Source: Tethya wilhelma (lineage: Eukaryota; Porifera; Demospongiae; Tethyida; Tethyidae). From it: DNA of 64,000 nt. Position 1 is the first letter of the stretch, and every line of letters starts with the position of its first letter. Below the pieces are notes generated by a model. It made no database searches and was not told where the DNA came from. It saw only the letters and a program-made list of their open reading frames with translations. Of this stretch, positions 21,375-34,117 are shown in pieces. The DNA lies in the NCBI GenBank assembly GCA_964030475.1, contig CAXIPT010000007.1, positions 207,071-271,070 of the forward strand, written 5' to 3'. A program made the position numbers and the translations under genes.

Positions 21375-22766
21375 AGTACAGCTCAATATTCTCATGGCAC
21401 AAGATCTCACCTTCTCTGTCAGCACATAGGCATCAACCACATCCACCACTTCCTCGTAGGCTCCGGGCAGGTAGGCTCCAACCTTGTTCACGACCCATTC
21501 CTCCCCTGTCACTCTGGGGTTGCCATCACGATCCGTGGTCTCCTTCCTGGCCCGCAGCTTGATGGCCTGGTTGGGACGGATGACAGTTGCACGGATGGTC
21601 TCCTCGACAACCACCTCCTTCCTGGGGATGTAGGTCCCTGCGGGGAGAGGGAGAAAGGCAAGAAAATTTTATTTATAATAAAAAATTATTGTGAATATAA
21701 TGGTACTTCAACATTTGCTGTAAAGATAGAAAAATCTGATATAGTTTTCCTCAGGAGTATTGCTATGAGTAGCAATAGTATATAAAGTGACACATAATGT
21801 ATTACGTGTATATATGAATGAGCTGTGGAAACAATAGCATTCTAGTGTGACATTTATGGAGGCTATCAAATTCATTGGAGGTCAACAGTTATTGCATTAC
21901 AAGAGATTAGTTGAACATATGGCTGCTCTGTTTGGCAAATGGTGTGAACACACAGACATTGATAGAGACACAGAAACACACACAGAAATACACGTAGATA
22001 AGAGAGAAAAATGAGAGAGACTGACCTGGTCCTTCAAACAGCCATTCATCTCCAGCCACTCTTCTTGTTCCATCCTCTCCCTCAAAGTCCAAGATGGCCT
22101 TTAGTCTGAGGGCGGTGTTGGCTTGTACCACCTTCAATGGAGTCACCACCTGCTTCAAGACTTCCCCCGGGTAGAGAGGGAAAGGCTCCTGAGCCAGACG
22201 GATCTCCTGGTCAGCATGACGAAGCTTGACCTACATCAGCCAAGAAACAAAACCACCTTATAAAAGACTTGAAACTAAAATTGTAGTGCCAGAATCAAAA
22301 CTAATCACACAGACTAAACAGTTAAAAAATGTTTTTTCAATTTACATTGAAAGCAAAATATCCAAACAGTTGTTCAAAGAACAACTAAAAATTTGAAAAG
22401 CGGTCTTCGGTTGAAAATAAAAAAAAACAACTAAAATTTTTGAAAGCAGTGTTCAACTAATTTAATGGAATTTCAAGCAGCTAGCTGTATCAATCATACC
22501 TGTCCATGTTTGTCCACGACCACATTGCCATCCTTGTTCACCATGGCGGGGTTCTCCACGATGCAGTAGTGTCGAGGGGGGACCACGATCATCTTCTCCG
22601 GTCCCAGAATGACCTTCTCGTTGTCCTGTCTGATGTAGGTCATCGGCCCTACCTCCATCTTGGTCACGTTGGTGTTCTGGTCCAAGACATGGACATAGTA
22701 GTAGGGAGGGATGCGGTAGATGCTCTTTGACTCGGTGTCCTTTCTTCCACGATCCATCTTGTGCAT
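17905..22766 (-). CDS. MVP: Major vault protein
   Basis: Twelve coding exons on the minus strand: 22500-22766, 22026-22230, 21411-21637, 20692-20817, 20224-20460, 19994-20143, 19624-19753, 19259-19562, 19002-19146, 18625-18836, 18299-18542, 17905-18228. They sum to 2571 nt, 856 aa, all phases closing; human MVP is about 890 aa. Landmarks: [18 protein letters not shown] near the N-terminus, repeated MVP modules such as [10 protein letters not shown] and [20 protein letters not shown], the shoulder domain [34 protein letters not shown], the Ala/Glu/Lys-rich cap helix ([20 protein letters not shown]) and [20 protein letters not shown]. Many copies build the cytoplasmic vault ribonucleoprotein shell. 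The distal C-terminal tail is shorter than in vertebrates. A 5'UTR intron (about 22783-23127) is likely, with a (GA)n tract near its acceptor. Confidence 0.95.
21331..21371 (-). repeat. (CA)n microsatellite in MVP intron
   Basis: Pure CA dinucleotides, reading GT on the MVP sense strand, about 40 bp after the donor of MVP exon 3. Confidence 0.9.
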
Positions 22767-22787
22767 TGGGAGTCAAACCTGCGCAAC

Positions 22788-22792
<5 letters not shown>

Positions 22793-22838
<46 letters not shown>
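22793..22838 (-). repeat. (GA)n microsatellite in MVP 5'UTR intron
   Basis: Reads CT on the MVP sense strand and lies about 10 bp upstream of the leader-intron acceptor. Confidence 0.9.
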
Positions 22839-22842
<4 letters not shown>

Positions 22843-23238
22843 TAAGGGGTGTACAGTGGGTGTGTCACAAGTGTGCAATCATGCATGAAAAAGTACAGCA
22901 AGACACCCCTAGCTCTGATAAATAAAGAGGACAAATTATTATACAGAAATAATATTCAATAGACACAAGTTGAAAGCACACAGACGCACAATAATTATGA
23001 CAGTATGACAAAAAAATATTTCAGAGAAAGACAAACTGAAGCACTGTAGCTTGCGCATTTGTGCCCAGCAAATAGAAGGATTAGATTGAGCCACAAACAT
23101 GCAGAGTCAGCACTAGCAACTCACCTGGTTTGCAAGAGAAGAGAGATCAAAAGCTGCCAATCTTTTCAGGGCTTATGTAGGCTGTATCGGCTGACCTGTT
23201 GCACCACTTGGGGGAGGGTATGACAGCAGATTTCGTAA

Positions 23239-23250
23239 TGCGCATGCGCA
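23239..23250. promoter_or_regulatory. NRF-1 consensus site in divergent promoter
   Basis: TGCGCATGCGCA is a perfect palindromic match to the NRF-1 consensus, with an ETS-like ACTTCCG just downstream. It lies about 170 bp before the Tubby-like ATG and near the expected MVP start, so it may serve both. Confidence 0.55.
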
Positions 23251-23421
23251 GAATGACTCAACTTCCGCAATCAAAAAAAGTAGGCGCGGTTAATATTGGG
23301 TATCTTAGCAACCTTGCCCACGCTGTGAAATAAACAACCAACCTGAGGGAAACCGTGAATTCATTTTTCTTTTCACCAATTTGTAAGTTGGAAAGGCGGC
23401 ACAGCTCCTTACAAACTGGCT

Positions 23422-25116
23422 ATGTATTATGAAAGAGAGGGGGCTTCTAGCTCGGCGTCTGGCCGTCTGTCAAGTCTCTCTGGAGATGGAGACACTCAGC
23501 GACAGCTGAAGTTGGATAGACAGCGCGTTCTACTAGAAGAGAAGAAGCGGCAGAGACAGAGACAGTCTGGAATGATTACTGCGAGCCATGGAGTCAAACA
23601 ACGACCAGTATCGTCAAAATATCTCCGTCCATCTAGCAGGCCCAAGTCACCTCTCTCTGGGTCACTGGGCAGCGCTGAAAACACTGATCCACAACAGCAT
23701 TTGAACGCACCAAGAAGAAACAGCAGCACAAAGAGTGACAAGTACTTTGACAATGCTGAAGATGCACCCCTCATTTCTCCTCTCAGCCCAAGCTCCAAGC
23801 AGGAACTGTCCAGACCATCCACAAGTCAGACCGTGACACTGGCTGGACCTTCTTCGAGCACACAGGCTTTCTTGGCACAGTTCAAAGACAGTGGAAGCTC
23901 CAACAGTAGGAACCCATTTCAGAGTGAAGAGGAGGAGGAGGCTCAGCTCTCTGCCACAAATCCCTTTCAATCTCACGAAGATGTTTCACCTTCTGAGTCC
24001 CAGACGCACAACCCATTCCATTCCACTGCAGGCCAAGAGTCATCTACCAGCAATGCTGCAGATATGTCTGTTTCAGCCAAACTTGCTTCACTGGGTCTAG
24101 CATCTTCGGTGGGCTATGACAGTCCTGACACAGATGAAGAGGTCGTGCTGGAGAATCCTGGCGCCATCATTACCCCTAACGACACTCCAGTTCACGGCGC
24201 CTCCAACGAAGCACCAGTGATGCCTCAACCTCAACAGCAAGTGGTAGCAAGGGAGCTCTCACCTTCTCCAACCCAGCAAGTGGCTTCTCCACAAAGCCTG
24301 GGTGTGATATTGGCACCTGGAGGTGTGGAGATTGAGAATCTACAGGAATTTGTCCTCAAGCCTGCTCCGGAAGGTGTCACTGTGAAGTGTCGCGTGACAC
24401 GAGACCAAAGGGGAATGGAGAAGTCCGTCTATCCCACGTATTTCCTACACTTGGAACGTGACGACAATGGTAAGAGGATGTTCCTCTTGGCTGCTCGCAA
24501 GAGAAAGAGAAGCCGAAACTCAAACTACCTCATTTCTGTCGACGCCACAGACCTCTCCAGAGATGGAGAAAACTTTGTCGGAAAGCTTCGTTCAAACTTC
24601 CTTGGCACCTCCTTCACCATCTTTGACAGCGGAGAGAAGCCAGGCACCCGTAAGGCCCTCCCCAACCTGTCCAATGTGAGGCAGGAGCTGGCTGCCATCC
24701 ATTACGACACTAACGTTCTTGGATTCAAAGGTCCACGAAAGATGACAGTCGTTATCCCAGCCATGACGCAGGAGCACGAGAGGATTGCCGTCAAACCAAG
24801 GTCCCCTAATGAGTCCCTCATTGAACGGTGGAACAGGGGGGCGGGGCACATGACCGACCTCCTTGAACTCCACAACAAGCAACCTCAGTGGTCAGACGAA
24901 GCTCAGGCCTATGTCCTCAACTTTCACGGAAGAGTGACGCAAGCTTCAGTGAAGAACTTTCAGCTTGTTCATTCTGCTGATGAGGACTACATTGTGCTGC
25001 AGTTTGGACGAATATCAGACGACAACTTTACACTGGATTTCAACTTCCCTATGTGTGCCCTGCAGGCATTTGCAATAGCTCTGAGCAGCTTTGACTCCAA
25101 GTTGGCTTGTGAATGA
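23422..25116 (+). CDS. Tubby-like protein (TUB/TULP family)
   Basis: Intronless 564-aa ORF. The N-terminus holds [19 protein letters not shown], like the IFT-A-binding start of TUB/TULP3. A long Ser/Pro/Gln-rich linker carries three NPF tripeptides at about residues 164, 180 and 197. The tubby domain starts near residue 290 ([20 protein letters not shown]) and runs to the C-terminus; it includes [56 protein letters not shown] and [16 protein letters not shown], ending [11 protein letters not shown] as the family does. Tubby domains bind PI(4,5)P2; TULP3 carries membrane proteins into cilia with IFT-A. Which vertebrate paralogue it equals cannot be decided. Divergent from MVP. Confidence 0.93.
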   Translation: MYYEREGASSSASGRLSSLSGDGDTQRQLKLDRQRVLLEEKKRQRQRQSGMITASHGVKQRPVSSKYLRPSSRPKSPLSGSLGSAENTDPQQHLNAPRRNSSTKSDKYFDNAEDAPLISPLSPSSKQELSRPSTSQTVTLAGPSSSTQAFLAQFKDSGSSNSRNPFQSEEEEEAQLSATNPFQSHEDVSPSESQTHNPFHSTAGQESSTSNAADMSVSAKLASLGLASSVGYDSPDTDEEVVLENPGAIITPNDTPVHGASNEAPVMPQPQQQVVARELSPSPTQQVASPQSLGVILAPGGVEIENLQEFVLKPAPEGVTVKCRVTRDQRGMEKSVYPTYFLHLERDDNGKRMFLLAARKRKRSRNSNYLISVDATDLSRDGENFVGKLRSNFLGTSFTIFDSGEKPGTRKALPNLSNVRQELAAIHYDTNVLGFKGPRKMTVVIPAMTQEHERIAVKPRSPNESLIERWNRGAGHMTDLLELHNKQPQWSDEAQAYVLNFHGRVTQASVKNFQLVHSADEDYIVLQFGRISDDNFTLDFNFPMCALQAFAIALSSFDSKLACE

Positions 25117-25262
25117 ACTGTACACGTTTATCAATTAAGTATTAGGGTTTAATTTTTGCCATGTAATTAGAGGGACAACCTCAATTATTTCTGTGCAATT
25201 TTTCGGTCAAAATATTTGTTCTCCATTTAAGCGAATATTTCAAAATTACCACGTGGATTAGT

Positions 25263-27067
25263 ATGGCAAGTTGCTCAAGCAGTGATGAAGAAAGAACAAG
25301 CTTGTTGGTGGTTGTCATAGACATCAATGACGCCTTCACACGCAGCGCAGCCAGCGAGACAGCTTCTCAGAGGGTAAGCTCTCTTCGTGCCTCGTTCAGC
25401 AAGGAAGAAAAGCGCAGATATTATGCAACGCAAGACAATGACGCATTGTTTTTGTTTTGTTTTGTTCGTGCAGCTCTCCATTGGTCAGTGTTTGGATGCT
25501 GTAGTGTCCTTCCTGAACGGATACCAGCTGCTGAGTCACGACCACGATGTAGCAGTGTGCTTGTGTCACCAGGCAGGGAGGTGGGAGATATTAAGTTTCT
25601 TTTTTCTCGCTTTCTCAACTGAATTCCAACTTATCTCCTCTTCCACTCACAACAGTGACTTGGTGTACCCCTCAGCGACGCTCAGAGATCAGTTGTCACA
25701 AGATCCCAACCTGCAGACGGGAAAGTACGAACCTCTTGTTAAAATGAACTTTGCACTCCAGGAGGAGATCCATCGTGTCATGTCCACCATCGCAGCTGGC
25801 CCTCTCTCTCCGAGCGTCTCCCCCACCACCATGTTGGCAGGAGCTCTCTCAAAGTGCCTCTGTTGTATCCTCACACCATTAGATGAATTGGGGAAAATAA
25901 AATTACAGTTTTTTTGCTTTAAGAAATATCTCTTAAAATGCCCCTTAAATGATTGAGTCTCGCAATAGTTGTATGTCCATCTTAATTTGCTCTCTTGGTT
26001 TCTTTCTGTTGTTTGTTTGTTTTCTTTAACCATTGGTCCAGTCATCCAGCGGTCCCTAAGAGAGAGTCCAGTTGGTAAGAAGTTTGACTCTCGTATCTTG
26101 GTGGTGAGGACAGCTGCTGACAGTGCAGCTCAGTACGTGGCAACCATGAACTGTATATTTGCTGCTCAGAAGAATGTGAGCTGGCTGTGTGTAGCCTCAT
26201 TCCCAGGCTCCTCCCTCGCAAATATTTCCCCCCTTCCTAATGTCCCTAAGAGAGGGTAGGCCTGGGAAAGAGGCTGGGTTGTGTGTGTGTTTGTGTGTGC
26301 GTTAATGGTACATTTTAAAAATAATTCTTATCTTTAGAATGTTCCAATTGACTCGTGTGTGTTATGGCAAGACTCGGGATTTTTGCAACAGGTATAACTG
26401 TGTGACATTGTGAATCTGTCCATATCACCTCATGTATTTGTGCCTCTAATAATATTATTTCACTGCAGGCGTCAGACATTACTGGAGGGCTGTATGTGAG
26501 AGTACCTGAGCCAGCTGGTCTCTTGCAGTTCTTATTAGTAAGTTTATCTTCCTGGAATCCTTGTATCTATTCTTAATTTTCACTCTTTCTCTCTCTCTTC
26601 ATCGTCTCTCTCACACACACACTTTCAGTGGGTGTTTCTCCCTGACATGGCCACTAGAGATAATCTTTCCTTACCCTCTAGTGTTGAAATTGATTACAGA
26701 GCAGCTTGTTTCTGCCATCAACAGCTGGTCTCTGTCGGCTTTGTCTGTTCTGTGTGTTTATCAAGTGAGTAAATTTAGATTTCCTCATGTAAATTACAGT
26801 AATTTCAATATACTTCTCTCTCTCAATCTCTGTAGTATTCTGTCAATCCACTCCCTTTTGTTCTACTTGTCAGTAAGTCAACTTCCATTTTATTTTTTAA
26901 CTTTATAACTTGCCAGTCAGGCAGAATTAAGTACCGTGATCTGCTCTGTTATTGTGTTCTTGCTCAGGACTCATTTCAAGCTGCCCTCTCTGCCATTGTT
27001 GAGCAAATCAAAGAAGAAAAAGAATCACAAACTGAAATCAAGCACCACTTCAAAAACCTTAACATGA
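25263..27067 (+). CDS. GTF2H3: GTF2H3 (p34/Tfb4), TFIIH core subunit
   Basis: Nine exons: 25263-25373, 25474-25580, 25656-25864, 26042-26175, 26338-26391, 26469-26537, 26629-26764, 26836-26872, 26968-27067; 957 nt, 318 aa, in frame throughout (human about 308). Landmarks: [13 protein letters not shown] (vWA-like fold start), [67 protein letters not shown] with a C4 zinc finger (CSVC ... CSTC), and a Lys-rich tail LLSKSKKKK. It pairs with the p44 subunit in core TFIIH, acting in transcription initiation and nucleotide-excision repair in the nucleus. The ATG of the next gene lies only 163 bp downstream. Confidence 0.92.
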
Positions 27068-27229
27068 TTTGTGTTTATGTTTGTTTGTTCGTTTGTTTTT
27101 ATTCACAATTGCATTGTTTGTGTGTCAGACTTTTCTGGTAAAGGGTCGACAATTGTTTTATCAACAAGTTTTAAAGGTCATCAATCAGCTCAGCAACCTG
27201 AAGCTATAAAGCTGTTCCTCTGCTGCAAC

Positions 27230-30200
27230 ATGTCTTCTCTGAGGTGCTGCTTGAGGCTGTGCAGTAGAGGAGTGGGACTACTGAGTGGCAGCATAAGGAC
27301 TCGCAGAACTTTCCTATCACTCGCACCATTTACCAAACAACCTCTTCAAGTGGTTCACCTCTCCAGAGCACAAGCAGGGAGACGTCCCCCTACCGCTGTA
27401 TCCTCCTATAGCACATCCTCTGACCCCGCAGTGAGACCCAAAGCCGTCATATTTGATCTTGGTGGTGTTGTGGTGCCTTCTCCTCAGCCCATCTTTGACA
27501 GGTTTGAAGAGGAGCATGGTTTGAAGAAAGGCTCTCTGGTTGCCACCATCAAGACCAAAGGAGACGATGGTGCCTTTGCAAAGATGGAGAGAGGTCTCCT
27601 CACGGTGGAGGGGTTTGTGGAGCCGTTCGTGAGGGACTACCACGAGGTGACGGGGGTCTCTCTCTCTAGGGAACTGGTTCAGGAGTTCATACAACAGCTG
27701 GCGGACTTCACCAAGCTGACCCCCTACCAGGCTGTGGAGGAGATGTTTGAACGGTTGAAATCACAGGGAATCAAGGTGGCCATTTTGACAAACAACTTCA
27801 TCTACGACAGCGGTCGTACCGTGTTCCCGAAGAAACACTTTGAGAATGTTGATGTGGTAAGTGAGACCTCCTTTGTTAGTAAACCACACCCCTTCTCTGC
27901 ATACCTACATACAGGTAGTGGAGTCGTGCAAGGAGAACATGAAGAAGCCAGACAAGGTCATCTTTGATCTGACGTTGGAGAGGCTGGGGGTGGAGCCTCA
28001 TGAGGCGGTGTTCCTGGATGACCTCGGGGGCAACCTCAAGACGGCCAGACAGATGGGACTCACCACCATCAAGGTCTGCTACTGAATAGTCATTGGAAAT
28101 GATATTGAAAATAATTATTGTAAACAAAAAGCAGGAAATATTGCATACAAAAACATCTTTAGTTTCGGGAACTTGTCTTCTCTTTGAATTACTAACCAAA
28201 TTAACCAAAATAAATAATTTAATTCTTTCCAAAACAACCTGAAACATAAAATGTTATTTTTACTGCTCTAATGACTATTCATGATCTCTCGTCAGGTGTC
28301 TGATGTGTCGGCAGCTCTGGAGGTACTGGAGGGGATCTTGGTGGGGAGGCCTCCCTCGGCCCATGTCCCAGGGACAATGGAGGTCAGTCCGAAGCTGCAG
28401 ATCCCGGTGGACCGACTGGTGGAGTACCTCCAAACCACCCACGGACTGACACAAGATGGCCCGCCTGTGGTACGGCAGTTCAAACACGGCCAGTCTAACC
28501 CGACCTACTACATCAACTATGGTGGGGAGGAGATGGTCCTGAGGAAGAAACCAGTGAGTCCAAGCAGGCTGCCTGGATGAGGCTTGTATCCCATAGCGAT
28601 GGTTTGAAATGATGGCCTTTTTTCATTCTAGAAATCTATACCTAATAAACCATATGCCTTTCTAAGGAACAGTTTAAGAATGACAAAATTAATAGATTTC
28701 TAGCCTCATAAACCGCGTTCCCCGCCTTGTTTATTGCTAAACACGGACACTTTGTAGAATTTTTCTTGTATCTGCAATAACATTCATTTTGTGTGCTGCA
28801 CTATCTCCAGCCTGGTAAGCTACTCCCTTCGGCTCATGCTGTGGAGAGAGAGTATAGGTAGGTGGCATGGCCATTCATTTAACTATCATGTGATTGTCAT
28901 GTGACCTTGTGTTGTTGTTGCTAGGGTGATGAAAGCGACAGGTGCAGCCGGTGTACCCATCCCTGGGCTGATGTCTCTCTGTGAGGATGACAGGTCAGTT
29001 TACGTGAGGCCATTTAATATGATCTTATTCCCTTGCTCTTCTCTTTATAGAAAGAAAACCTTTCTTTTATGCATTGATACATATATGCTAGACTCATACC
29101 CAGGCCACTCCCTCTTTTAAGTGTTAGCATAATGTGTGCTTTATGTTGTAGGCAGATAGCCAAGGAATGGTGTGTTCATTCTCTGTTCTCTCTCTCTCCT
29201 CTCCTCTTCAGTGTTCTTGGGACTCCATTTTATCTGATGAAGTTTGTCTCTGGTCGTGTCCTCAAGGATCCCTCGTTGCCTGGGGTCACAGAGAAAGAGA
29301 GAGGAGCCATCTTTGACGCCATGTGCCACACCCTGGCGGCCATCCACAGTGTGGACGTGGAGAGAGCTGGCCTCAAAGACTTTGGCAAGTTTGGCAGCTA
29401 TGTGAGTCGTCAGATCCACCGCTGGTCGAAGCAGTACGAGGCCAGCAAGACCCATGACATCATCGCTATGGATAAGCTGATGGAGTGGCTGCCTCAGAGA
29501 GCCCCCACTAATGACAGGACCACCGTAGTGCATGGGGATTTCAGGTAGTGCCCCTTTAATTAACAATACCCATTAATTAGTATGGTTATATAGTTTATTA
29601 ATATTAATATTTAACTTGCAGACTTGATAACCTCATCTTTGCTGGTGATGGTCCGAGAGTGCTTGCTGTCCTGGACTGGGAGCTGTCCACCCTCGGTGAC
29701 CCAATATCTGACCTGGCCTACTGCTGTCTGGCCTACCATCTCGACCCGGGCCAGCCTAGCTTGAAAGGTCAAAAGCTCATGTTATTCATGAAACTTCTCC
29801 ACACATAATATGGTACGTATTCATTTCATTTCACACTCCTAAACTTCCCTACCCTTACAGGATTGTCTGGTTGTGACCTGGAGGCCCTAGGGATTCCCTC
29901 AGAGGAGAGGTTTGTCTCCGCCTACTGTCAGCTGACCAACACCCCCGACCTCAGGGGCCAGTGGAACTTCTACCTGGCCTTCACCTTCTTCAGAGTGGCA
30001 GCCATCTTACAAGGGGTCTACAGGAGGTCTCTGCAGAGTAGGTTAAAGAAATCAATAATCTGTTAGTGTGTTAACTTGATTTACAGTGGAAAAAGGACAC
30101 ACCCTCACACATACACACATACACACAAACCCTTCATACCCTCACACCCTCACACCCTCACACCCTCACACCCTCACACCCTTACACCCTCACAGATCAA

Positions 30201-30775
30201 GCCAGTGCTGACAATGCTGGTGAAGTTGGTCTAATGGCGAAATCATTCGCTGAGAAAGGATGGCACTTTGCCCAACGTCAGGACAGCCTGGGCCACCCCT
30301 CTACCCTCGGTCAGGGTCGAAGGTCATACTCCACTCAGGCACATCGCAATCACCATGGCGATCCATCAATTGCACTAATGATAGGGGATGTAGATAATTA
30401 CCCCCCTCGGCTTAAAGAAATGCGTCAACAACTGTTACAGTTCATGGAACAGGAAGTGTACCCCCTGGAGGGGGAGTTGGGGGACCATCAAACCTCCCCC
30501 TCAAGATGGTCCCCCCATCCTGGGGTGGAAAAAATGAAGGTAAAAATGTCAGCATTATAATTTATTGCTCATCCATTAAAGAGGGTTTGTGTCTGATTCC
30601 CAGTCCAAGGCCAAGGAACAAGGATTGTGGAACTTGTTTTTGCCAGTGGAATCGGATCCTGACTTGAGATACGGAGCTGGACTCACTAACCTGGAGTATG
30701 CACATCTAGCAGAGATCATGGGACGATCACTGTATGCCTCTGAGGTGTGTATGGGTGGTGTGTTGTGGTGTGAGT

Positions 30776-30821
<46 letters not shown>

Positions 30822-32465
30822 NCTCTCTCTCTGACAGGCCTTCAACTGCAGTCCTCCTGACACAGGCAACATGGAGGTGTTGGTCAAATATGGAACAGAA
30901 GAACAAAAGGTACAACCGGAAAAATTCAAGAATCAAAAAACTATTTTCAGATTGAAATTCCAACAATTGATGTATAAAATTTACCCACCAGCAGTTCAAA
31001 GACGTGAGATTGTAACACACACAATGTCTCACTCTGCAGGAAGAGTGGCTAGCTCCTCTACTAGATGGTGAGATCCGATCTTGCTTTGCCATGACGGAGC
31101 CAGCTGTGGCCTCCTCTGATGCCACCAACATACAGAGCTCCATCCAGAGGGAGGGTGACACCTACATCCTCAATGGCAGGAAGTGGTGGATATCTGGTTA
31201 GTTAGTAATGACTAATAAAGGGGTAAGTCCCATCTAGCTATTAATTGTATTGGAACACACACAGGTGCCATGGACCCTCGCTGTAAGATCTGTATATTCA
31301 TGGGCAAAACTGACCCTCAGGCACCAAAACATAAGCAACAGGTGAACATTTAAATTTTAGAAATTAATTATTAAGGCCTGGTTAATAAAGAGAACTCCTA
31401 GTTAACGAAGCCATACTTTAAAGTGATCTTATATTTCACTTTCTTTCTATGAATTCTCACAGTCAATGGTTCTTGTTCCCATGGAAACAGAAGGTGTTCG
31501 TGTACTTCGACCTCTCACGGTGTTCGGCTATGACGATGCTCCTTCTGGTCATGGGGAGATTGAGTTCACCAATGTACAAGTCCCCCTGGACAACCTTATC
31601 CTTGGAGAGGGGCGTGGCTTTGAAATCGCTCAAGGGCGACTCGGTCCTGGTCGCATCCACCACTGTATGAGACTGATAGGGATGGCAGAGAGGGCACTGG
31701 GGCTCATGGCACAACGGGTAAGACAGGTTTTGTTAGGTTGGGCACTTAACATAATTCCCTTTGGCTTTTCTTTGGTTTTTGTTTTTGATTTTGACACTCT
31801 TTACCAGTTTATGATATCTCACACTGGTAAGGATGGTCAAGGAGGAGGGCTACATGTACCTTACTTTGGAAGTTATTTGTTGTTTCTGCAAACACATAAA
31901 TACTTAGATAGGCCTAGTTTAGTTTTACATTTCAAGTAGGACAATTTTCATTTGAGAATGCTTTTTTTTCATGTAAGATTTCCTCTAGCTTTCATTCACG
32001 TTTGAAAGTTTATCATTCGAGAGATTGAGTTTGACAGTTTATTTACTCTAGATTGACAGTTGAGAATGACAGTTTTCATTCAATGTGGACTATTTCCTGA
32101 TTTGAGACTGACAGTTTGTTCATGAGAGATTGCTACTTTCATTTAACAGTTTTCATTTGAGATTGAGTTTGACAGTTTATTCATTCTAGATTGACAGTTG
32201 AGAATGACAGTTTTCATTCAATGTGGACTATTTCCTGATTTGAGACTGACAGTATATTCACGAGAGATTGCTACTTTCATTAATTTTGACGTAGACATAA
32301 GGATGCCACAAACATGCAAAACAACTGGCCCATAAACAGTGTCTTGCAACATACATACAACAGCCAGTTTACAGCAGCAGATTAATTTCTAGTAACAATA
32401 AACCCATTTAGTAGGACTTACTCAAACTCAAATGAAAGTAGCAATGTCTAGTCACTAACACCCGC

Positions 32466-32518
<53 letters not shown>

Positions 32519-33410
32519 ACACACACGCACACACACACACACCTCCATATTGTACACTTACAAGTATCTTGTCAAATACATCACTCATCAATACACTGAT
32601 GATAATAATTGGCTGTTCTACAGGTCCAGGAGAGGGTAGCATTTGGCAAGTCTCTCTCAGAGCAAGGCACCATCATGGCAGACATAGCCAAGTCAAGAAT
32701 GGAGATCGAACAGGCCAGGCTGCTCACTCTCAAGGCCGCTCACATGATGGACACCGTTGGCAACAAGGCAGCTCGCAAGGAGATAGCCATGATTAAAGTT
32801 GTGGCTCCATCGATGGTCCAGAGGGTGGTGGACAGGGCCATGCAGGTGAGATGGAGGGAGGGGGCCAGGACTAAACAGCTGTACAGATAGTCAACCACTA
32901 TGGGATGACTTGTGGAGCAGCTGCCATAAAAATGCATAAATACAGAATAAGTATTTGTAAGGAAGAGAAATCTGGTTTGAGAATGCCGGTAGGAAAAATC
33001 TAGTAGCTTTCTTATTATCCAATAGATTTCAAAATTTCAAGCTCCATTGGAAAGTGCTCGTTCTCCCCATTCTTTTAGTTGCTTTTTTTTTAGCTTCCTA
33101 TGCCTTACCTGTCAAAAGTTAGCTATTTTGTCCCATAGGAAAAGTATACGAGTATAAATCTCATTATTTCACTTCCGACGGCATTCTCAATCCAGATGGA
33201 CTTAGCTTTATTTTCTTCTTATCTATTATTTAATCCCCTTCCCTCCTGTAATTATGCCCTCAGGCTCATGGTGCTCTGGGTCTCTCTGCTGATAGACCGT
33301 TGGCTCCGTTCTTCTCTTGGGCCCGGATCCTCCGACTAGCAGATGGTCCCGATGAGGTCCACACAGCCTCCCTGGCCAAGATGGAACTGAGGCAACACAC
33401 CTCAAGATGA
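27230..33410 (+). CDS. ACAD10: ACAD10, acyl-CoA dehydrogenase with HAD and aminoglycoside-phosphotransferase-like domains
   Basis: Sixteen exons: 27230-27856, 27915-28073, 28296-28553, 28811-28857, 28925-28993, 29212-29544, 29622-29767, 29861-30037, 30196-30539, 30604-30744, 30838-30909, 31040-31196, 31265-31341, 31463-31717, 32624-32845, 33264-33410; 3231 nt, 1076 aa (human about 1059). An Arg/Ser-rich start resembles a mitochondrial presequence. The HAD domain begins [15 protein letters not shown] and has VFLDDLGGN. The APH/kinase-like domain has [22 protein letters not shown] and [12 protein letters not shown] (about residues 260-600). The acyl-CoA dehydrogenase domain follows ([59 protein letters not shown]). 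In vertebrates it acts with ACAD11 on 4-hydroxyacids and unusual acyl-CoAs. Intron 14 holds a tandem duplication and a poly-C run; intron 15 holds a foldback element. Confidence 0.95.
30121..30195 (+). repeat. Minisatellite, ~10-bp CACACCCT unit, abutting a splice acceptor
   Basis: Seven to eight units of ACCCTCACAC end in the acceptor CCCTCACAG of ACAD10 exon 9, so the repeat itself supplies the polypyrimidine tract. Confidence 0.75.
30777..30834 (+). repeat. (CT)n microsatellite at ACAD10 acceptor
   Basis: Interrupted by an N at 30822; ends in CTGACAG, the acceptor of exon 11. Confidence 0.9.
32021..32277 (+). repeat. Two-copy tandem duplication in ACAD10 intron 14
   Basis: A unit of about 138 bp (32021-32158) beginning GAGATTGAGTTTGACAG is repeated at 32159 with few changes. 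No ORF. Confidence 0.7.
32467..32518 (+). repeat. Poly-C tract of about 52 bases
   Basis: An uninterrupted C homopolymer followed by a CA repeat, in ACAD10 intron 14. It can form i-motif/G-quadruplex structures in principle; an assembly or sequencing artefact is also possible. Confidence 0.7.
32971..33196. mobile_element. Foldback MITE-like element, copy 1
   Basis: About 226 bp with inverted termini (TCTGGTTTGAGAATGCCGG against its complement ending TCTCAATCCAGA) and no ORF. It is homologous end to end with 43766-43975, sharing for instance TTCTTATTATCCAA and CTCATTATTTCACTTCC. Located in ACAD10 intron 15. Confidence 0.7.
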
Positions 33411-34117
33411 GGGGAAGGAGGAGAAAGATTGGGGACATGTAGCTATATATCTTTTCCCTTGAAATCATATAATATTATTATAATAATTATTTGAGATTAA
33501 TTTTTTGTATTTTTGTGTTGTATTTCTCAATAATAAAGTTAACACACGTACATTAAAGCTTATGACAGGATGTGCATGGCATGGGATTGAGTTCAAAATT
33601 TAGTTGTGTACATTTGCATGTATAGAAATTGCATGAGTACATGGGCTAGGTATAAAATTTTGTGTCTTATAACGGACTCTTACTCTTGTGGCATAATACT
33701 TCATTTAGGGTCAAGTATCAAAACTCTCCTTTGCACTAGCTAGCTCACAGACCAATGTATTTGGATTTAATGAAGCATTATAATTATAGTTTCCTCCATT
33801 CCATAGTAACACATCACATGCATGATAAGTTTATCTCTAAACAATGAATTCTTATCATTTCCTTTATGAATACTCCAACACACAGTCATGTGCATCAGTG
33901 CACACACCTGGCACAACAATAGACCATTGTTTGGCATTATGAATGTTGTTCTCCCATGACACTATTCACTACCCATTGAGGAAAGTCTGTTGTGAGGAGG
34001 AAAAATAATGATCTTAATTAATACACTATACAGAATAATATAAACAAAAATTAACTGATAACTATAATATTATACAATAATTATAATTAGCTACATGGTT
34101 ATAAAGGTAATGCAGAC
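33411..34117. other. Convergent 3' flanks of ACAD10 and the Kelch-ROCO gene
   Basis: AT-rich; an AATAAA at about 33531 is a likely ACAD10 polyadenylation signal. No gene supported. Confidence 0.5.

Larger units (their letters stand above)
22767..23421. promoter_or_regulatory. MVP 5'UTR intron and divergent MVP/Tubby-like promoter
   Basis: Contains the likely MVP leader intron (donor near 23128 on the minus strand) and a compact GC-richer stretch at 23190-23300 between the two divergently transcribed genes. That stretch includes a palindromic NRF-1 site and ETS-like ACTTCCG. A (GA)n tract lies at 22793-22838. Confidence 0.5.
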
